Shown here piece by piece: positions 23,057 to 27,036 of a stretch of DNA of 27,036 nucleotides. The notes below the pieces were generated by a model, which was not told the origin of the DNA, ran no database searches, and saw only the letters and a list, made by a program, of their open reading frames with translations. Position numbers and translations under genes: made by a program. Location: assembly GCA_036782715.1 (NCBI GenBank), contig DAIPYN010000023.1, positions 1 through 27,036 on the forward strand, written 5' to 3'. Every line of letters begins with the position of its first letter. The first letter of the stretch is position 1. Source of the DNA: UBA3478 sp036782715 (GTDB lineage: Bacteria; Bacteroidota; Bacteroidia; Flavobacteriales; Flavobacteriaceae).

Positions 23057-23334
23057 AAAAAGAATTTACTGAGAGAGAAATCGATCGAATCATCGAAATG
23101 GCCTGGGAAGATCGTACACCATTCGATGCCATCACTTTTCAATTTGGAATATCAGAGCAAGAGACCATCAATCTCATGCGTAGAGAGATGAAACCCTCTA
23201 GTTTCAGGATGTGGCGTGCTCGCGTTCAAGGCCGAGCAACGAAACATTTGAAATTAAGAGACAACGTCAAAGGACGTTTTAAATGTTCCCGTCAGAGGCA
23301 CATCTCTGGAAATAAGGTCTCCAAGAGAAGATAG
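23053..23334 (+). CDS. TIGR03643/DUF2805 family protein (93 aa)
   Basis: The 93-aa basic protein begins FTEREIDRIIEMAWEDRTPF and contains FQFGISEQETINLMRREMKP, the TIGR03643 (DUF2805) pattern. The latter resembles a helix-turn-helix, and the tail is rich in Arg and Lys (CSRQRHISGNKVSKRR), so nucleic-acid binding is plausible but unproven. Relatives are often found near cryptochrome/photolyase genes; here the partner is alkB, overlapped by four bases (ATGA). I read it as an accessory to repair, by inference. It ends five bases before the convergent nuclease gene. Confidence 0.85.
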   Translation: MKKEFTEREIDRIIEMAWEDRTPFDAITFQFGISEQETINLMRREMKPSSFRMWRARVQGRATKHLKLRDNVKGRFKCSRQRHISGNKVSKRR

Positions 23335-23339
23335 AACCG

Positions 23340-24149
23340 CTAGTCAAATAATTGATTGAGTAATCGAGCTAGTCGCACTCCGCCCTTCTGAAGCTGAGCA
23401 AAAAGTAGATCGTTGTATTCATAACTGTACCTGTAGGCCAATCGATCTCCTTCTTTGGCCGAGTCATAAATACTTGCAGCTGCCGCATGAGAGTCTTCAA
23501 TCCAGTCTAAGTAGGTTCCCGAATTATATCGGATAAGTTGCTTACTAGAAAGCTGACTGTTTAGTTCAGCGGCCAGTTCGGTATAAGAAAGGTTTACAGA
23601 CTCTATCAAATCAGAATCCCACAAACGATGCAAATTGGTAGGTTTTGAAAACCATGAGAGTTTAATGTCATTACCTCCACGATCCTCTTCTCGTCCGGCG
23701 TGAAGTGGCATATGCATATCTCCAATTAAATGGACTAAAAGAGCTAAATGAAATTGCTGCTCTTCAACACTCGAATTAACATCTGAAAGTACCTTAACAC
23801 ACTGCTCAATACCAAAAATAATATCACCAGCATCGTCTCGATTTGAAACATCATAGTTAGTACCCAGTGCATAATTCACATAATGCCAAGGGCCATATTT
23901 AGAATAAGCGCGGTCAGATTTTATTTCATCGGCATAAGTTGAAACAAATGCAAGGCTTTTTCCTTCTAGCAATTTTTCAATTTTACGACTGGCTTTACGG
24001 GTCAAGTGACCTTCTGCGATGAGCCCAATAACGCGGTGTCCGGTCTGACCCCAAACAGTTGTTTTCTCAGAAAGGTATTCGCTATAAGGTTCAGGAGCAT
24101 TATTAAACGTTACCAAACTTAACAAGAAAAAAAGTAGTTTCATATCCAT
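23340..24149 (-). CDS. Secreted S1/P1-type zinc nuclease
   Basis: The 269-aa protein has a signal peptide (KLLFFLLSLVTFNNA) and all nine trinuclear-zinc ligands of P1 nuclease by position: Trp33, His38, Asp74, His89, His140, Asp144, His150, His174 and Asp178. Key stretches are VWGQTGHRVIGLIAEGHL, WHYVNY, LVHLIGDMHMPLHAG and LHRLWDSDL. These enzymes cut single-stranded DNA and RNA and remove 3' phosphates, here probably in the periplasm or outside for phosphorus or nucleotide salvage. The metal-binding Trp is normally the first residue of the mature enzyme, but here about 14 residues separate it from the predicted cleavage. The start may be ATG 24143 instead. A TACTTTTG box lies upstream. Confidence 0.92.
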   Translation of the reverse strand: MDMKLLFFLLSLVTFNNAPEPYSEYLSEKTTVWGQTGHRVIGLIAEGHLTRKASRKIEKLLEGKSLAFVSTYADEIKSDRAYSKYGPWHYVNYALGTNYDVSNRDDAGDIIFGIEQCVKVLSDVNSSVEEQQFHLALLVHLIGDMHMPLHAGREEDRGGNDIKLSWFSKPTNLHRLWDSDLIESVNLSYTELAAELNSQLSSKQLIRYNSGTYLDWIEDSHAAAASIYDSAKEGDRLAYRYSYEYNDLLFAQLQKGGVRLARLLNQLFD

Positions 24150-24160
24150 CAGATTTGAAA

Positions 24161-24168
24161 CAAAAGTA
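24161..24168 (-). promoter_or_regulatory. -7 box (TACTTTTG) for the S1/P1 nuclease gene
   Basis: TACTTTTG on the minus strand fits TAnnTTTG and ends 11 bp before the ATG at 24149, predicting a very short leader. The nearest TTG upstream is at a 13-base spacing, shorter than usual. Confidence 0.38.
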
Positions 24169-24236
24169 ACCGCATAATCTTCAAAAAAAGAAGATTTAAC
24201 ATAATCCTAGATTAGATTCATTTATTTTTAGGGGTT

Positions 24237-26429
24237 ATGAGAAGAAGATTTTTATTGATTCTAGCTTTGCTAGTGGTTTCTTATAGTGGATACAGTCAGA
24301 AAAGAAGTATACCTGCTAAGCTAATTAATCAAGAAATTCTTGTTGATGGTAAACTTGATGAATCGGTATGGCTGAGTCAAGAACCATCAGGAGAATTTAC
24401 TCAATACTTCCCGACTGACACCCTTCCGGCAACCAACGATAGTAATATTCGCATTCTTTATGACAAAGATGCTATCTATATTGGTTTAACCATGCAAACA
24501 TCCTCAGACCAATTCGTAGTTAACTCGCTGAGGAGAGACTATAGAGGTAGTGGCATTGACAATATCGCGGTAATGTTTGATACCTTCAATGATGGCAACA
24601 ACGCCTTTATTTTTGGCATGACACCACTAGGAGTTCAGCGCGAAGGTTTGATCACCAACGGGGGGGCTACAAGAAATGATTATCAATTCTCATGGGACGC
24701 CAAATGGCAAGGAGAAGCCTATATCGGTGATGGATATTACAGTTTAGAAATGGCGATTCCTTTTAACTCATTAAAGTTCGAAAACAATGCCACTAAATGG
24801 GGGTTCAGAGTGCATCGATTCGATATGCAGACGAATGAAACGAGTGCTTGGGTACCTATACCCCAAAACCAAATCTTAGGAAGTCTCGCTTTTACAGGAG
24901 AGCTTGAATTTGAACAACCACTTTCAGATTCAAAAACTTCAGTGGCTTTGATACCTTTTCTAACCGCTGGCTCCTCTAAAGACTTCGAAAATGCTACTCC
25001 AAAATCAAGTTTTTCAAGTATCGGTGGAGATGTGAAGATCCCAGTAGGTAAAGGGATGAACCTTGACCTAACCTTTAACCCAGACTTCTCCCAGGTAGAG
25101 GTAGACAATTTTATTACAAATTTGACACGTTTTGAAGTATCACTCCCAGAACGCCGTCAATTCTTTATAGATAATAATGACCTGTTCGGAGCCTTTGGTG
25201 GAGGTAGAGATGCGAACCCATTCTTCTCTCGCCGTATCGGAATCGCGAAAGACAATGAGGGTAATACCATTGAAAACGGAATAACAGCGGGAATGCGATT
25301 GACCGGCAAATTAAATGACAAACTCAGAGTTGGGGTTCTATCTATTCAAACCGAGAGTGATCTAGACAATGGTATACCATCGAACAATAATTCAATGATT
25401 GCTCTGCAACAAAAAGTGTTTAGTCGATCAAATATTTCTGCCTTCATTATTAATCGAGAATCTTCAGAATCAGAAAATACAGATTACGAAAAATACAATC
25501 GTGTAATTGGTGTAGATTACAACCTTGCTTCAGCAGACAATACCTATGTCGGAAAGTTTTATACCCATAAATCACTCTCCCCAGGAGATACAGATGGCAA
25601 CTTGTCGGTAGGTACGAACCTTCAATACAATACACGAACTTGGAGCGGATTTCTCGATGCTATTTACATCGATGAAGAATTTGTTTCAGACCTAGGTTTT
25701 ATTCCTAGAAAAGGAATTCTAAAATGGGGCGGGAAAATTGGTTATCGTATCTGGCCTAAGAAAGGAATCTTTAATAGTCACAGTTTTGACACCTTTCAAA
25801 CTTATACTCATCTATCTAGCCTAGATTATACTCAAACTGATTATCTACGAAACTTCGGATATGAAGGCAGACTAAATAACCAAGGGCGAATCGAGCTTTC
25901 TGTGAATAACCGATACACTTTTTTAACCGACGAATTTAGTCCCACCCGGCAAGACGATGCCACGCCATTGCCGGCTAACAGCGAATATGATTACACAAGT
26001 ATTCGCTTTCAATTTCAATCAGATCGAAGAAAATTATTTTCCTATAACATTCAAACCGATATTGGAGAATTCTTTAACGGAACAAAATCTTCGTTCGAAA
26101 CGAGATTAAGTTTCAGAGTTCAACCCAAATTAAATGTGGGTCTTAACTCCAATATTGACCGTATCGATCTGCCTGAAGACTTCGGCAATGCCACTATAGT
26201 CCTTATCAGTCCTCGCATTGATTATACGTTTAATAGATCACTTTTCTGGTCGACTCTTATTCAATACAGTAATCAAAGAGATAACTTAGGAATCAATTCA
26301 AGATTGCAATGGAGATTCGCTCCTCTATCTGATTTGTTTCTGGTTTACAACGACAACTATTTCGTCAACCAATGGGGACCTCGAAGTCGCTCAATCAATC
26401 TTAAACTCACCTATTGGCTAAATATTTAA
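24237..26429 (+). CDS. DUF5916 outer-membrane protein with CBM9-like N-terminal domain
   Basis: The 730-aa product has a signal peptide (MRRRFLLILALLVVSYSGYS, cleaved near SYSQ), then a family 9 carbohydrate-binding-like domain (about residues 25-215, opening LINQEILVDGKLDESVWL). A long beta-rich C-terminal DUF5916 region with amphipathic strands follows to the final LKLTYWLNI, consistent with an outer-membrane beta-barrel. The family is widespread in Bacteroidetes and has no settled function; it is often placed near peptidase or transport genes. Upstream the best promoter match is a one-mismatch TATTTTTA (24223-24230). The stop overlaps the start of a DUF819 membrane protein gene (TAATG), so the two are probably coupled. 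Confidence 0.88.
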   Translation: MRRRFLLILALLVVSYSGYSQKRSIPAKLINQEILVDGKLDESVWLSQEPSGEFTQYFPTDTLPATNDSNIRILYDKDAIYIGLTMQTSSDQFVVNSLRRDYRGSGIDNIAVMFDTFNDGNNAFIFGMTPLGVQREGLITNGGATRNDYQFSWDAKWQGEAYIGDGYYSLEMAIPFNSLKFENNATKWGFRVHRFDMQTNETSAWVPIPQNQILGSLAFTGELEFEQPLSDSKTSVALIPFLTAGSSKDFENATPKSSFSSIGGDVKIPVGKGMNLDLTFNPDFSQVEVDNFITNLTRFEVSLPERRQFFIDNNDLFGAFGGGRDANPFFSRRIGIAKDNEGNTIENGITAGMRLTGKLNDKLRVGVLSIQTESDLDNGIPSNNNSMIALQQKVFSRSNISAFIINRESSESENTDYEKYNRVIGVDYNLASADNTYVGKFYTHKSLSPGDTDGNLSVGTNLQYNTRTWSGFLDAIYIDEEFVSDLGFIPRKGILKWGGKIGYRIWPKKGIFNSHSFDTFQTYTHLSSLDYTQTDYLRNFGYEGRLNNQGRIELSVNNRYTFLTDEFSPTRQDDATPLPANSEYDYTSIRFQFQSDRRKLFSYNIQTDIGEFFNGTKSSFETRLSFRVQPKLNVGLNSNIDRIDLPEDFGNATIVLISPRIDYTFNRSLFWSTLIQYSNQRDNLGINSRLQWRFAPLSDLFLVYNDNYFVNQWGPRSRSINLKLTYWLNI

Positions 26430-27036
26430 TGGATTCGATCACCAACGATACCATCATATTCGGTCTATTAGCATTCATTTTAGCCGGAGTTTTCTACACC
26501 CAAAAACATAAAAGACTTCAGTCTTTCTACAATTTAGTTCCCGCAGTTCTGCTTTGTTATTTGCTTCCGGCAATATTGGTTTACTTAAAGGTCGTCGATC
26601 CCTCAGAATCGAAGCTTTATTTTGTAGCCTCTAGATATCTATTACCCGCTGCATTAGTCCTAATGACCTTAAGCGTTGATCTCAAAGCGGTTTTACGATT
26701 AGGTCCTAAAGCGCTCATTATGTTTTTTACGGGGACCTTAGGTATTATTATTGGTGGCCCCCTAGCACTACTTATTACGGGATCAATCTGGCCAGAACTA
26801 TTGCAACTCGAAGGAAACGATGCGATTTGGAGAGGCCTTGCAACTATCGCTGGTAGTTGGATAGGTGGAGGCGCCAATCAAGCGGCCATGTTAGAGGTTT
26901 TTAGTTATAACAAGAACCTCTATGGCTCGATGGTTTTAGTAGACGTTCTTGTCGCTAACTTTTGGTTGGCTATACTTATTTTCTTTGTAGGAAAAAAGAC
27001 GCAAATCGATCACTATTTAAAGGCAGACAATCGATC
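26429..27036 (+). CDS. DUF819 family inner-membrane protein (5' part, cut by the right edge)
   Basis: ATG at 26429 overlaps the DUF5916 stop by one base and opens a frame that is still open at the window end (202 codons seen; the family is about 380-400 aa). The product begins MDSITNDTIIFGLLAFILAG and shows at least five membrane helices. The DUF819 (YjcL-like) motif RGLATIAGSWIGGGANQAAM follows near residues 145-165. DUF819 proteins look like secondary transporters of unknown substrate. Coupling to an outer-membrane DUF5916 protein hints at a shared cell-envelope task, which is inference. Confidence 0.88.
   Translation, partial: MDSITNDTIIFGLLAFILAGVFYTQKHKRLQSFYNLVPAVLLCYLLPAILVYLKVVDPSESKLYFVASRYLLPAALVLMTLSVDLKAVLRLGPKALIMFFTGTLGIIIGGPLALLITGSIWPELLQLEGNDAIWRGLATIAGSWIGGGANQAAMLEVFSYNKNLYGSMVLVDVLVANFWLAILIFFVGKKTQIDHYLKADNR

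Noticed and set aside
26617..26877. Minus-strand frame of 86 codons opposite the DUF819 gene
   Set aside because: It is a shadow of the DUF819 frame, which has clear membrane helices and a family motif and overlaps the previous gene in normal operon fashion.
1..27036. Mobile elements, CRISPR arrays, tRNA or rRNA genes, defence islands
   Set aside because: No transposase, integrase, regularly spaced repeats, tRNA-like cloverleaf or toxin-antitoxin pair could be seen in the few intergenic spaces or frames.

Overview
The window looks like chromosomal DNA of a marine-type member of the Bacteroidota, most likely order Flavobacteriales. The evidence is the gene families: mitochondrial-type aconitase, a DUF4295 protein behind rpmB-rpmG, a DUF5916 outer-membrane protein, a TIGR03643/DUF2805 protein, and CruF- and CrtA-type carotenoid enzymes. 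Several intergenic regions also carry the Bacteroidetes promoter form TTG-N17-23-TAnnTTTG. The DNA is AT-rich and tightly packed, with many 1-4 bp gene overlaps and convergent genes whose 3' ends overlap. I see no rRNA, tRNA, CRISPR array, transposase or phage gene. One run of 100 N (13793-13892) is an assembly gap that cuts two genes, and both window edges cut genes.

Layout. 1-1987: carotenoid end-group modification, with the 3' part of a CrtD/CrtI-type desaturase and cruF on + and a crtA-like gene on -. 1996-6536 (-): outer-membrane-protein chaperone genes (a lipoprotein and a SurA-like PPIase) followed by aconitase. 6577-6843 (+): a small conserved hypothetical. 6813-9801 (-): ftsY-rimO, preceded by a complete rpmB-rpmG-DUF4295 transcription unit with its own promoter and terminator. 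9810-14291 (-): recR, gap, 2-oxoacid dehydrogenase E2, DnaQ-like exonuclease, FAH-family hydrolase, cinA. 14317-15780 (+): a sodium:solute symporter. 15767-18776 (-): TetR regulator, UbiB/ABC1 kinase-like protein, FabH-type ketoacyl-ACP synthase. 18777-19090: a 314-bp regulatory region with a candidate small RNA. 19091-20974 (+): htpG. 21047-21400 (-): a small secreted protein. 21594-23334 (+): an AraC regulator, AlkB and a TIGR03643 protein in a coupled operon. 23340-24149 (-): an S1/P1 nuclease. 24237 to the right edge (+): a DUF5916 protein coupled to a DUF819 membrane protein.

How the parts work together. CrtD (3,4-desaturation), CruF (1,2-hydration) and a CrtA-like 2-hydroxylase are the activities needed on the open (psi) end of a myxol- or saproxanthin-type monocyclic carotenoid. 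rpmB-rpmG-DUF4295, ftsY and rimO serve ribosome structure, membrane targeting and S12 modification. The SurA-like pair serves outer-membrane protein biogenesis. AraC-AlkB-TIGR03643 looks like a self-contained, regulated nucleic-acid repair operon.

Most of the window is ordinary housekeeping. The most interesting unexplained pieces are a roughly 100-nt candidate small RNA with a 15-codon ORF opposite htpG, the htpG upstream motif (a TGTCA direct repeat next to a sigma-54-like element), and the AraC-AlkB-TIGR03643 operon. I did not find a clearly new defence or metabolic system.
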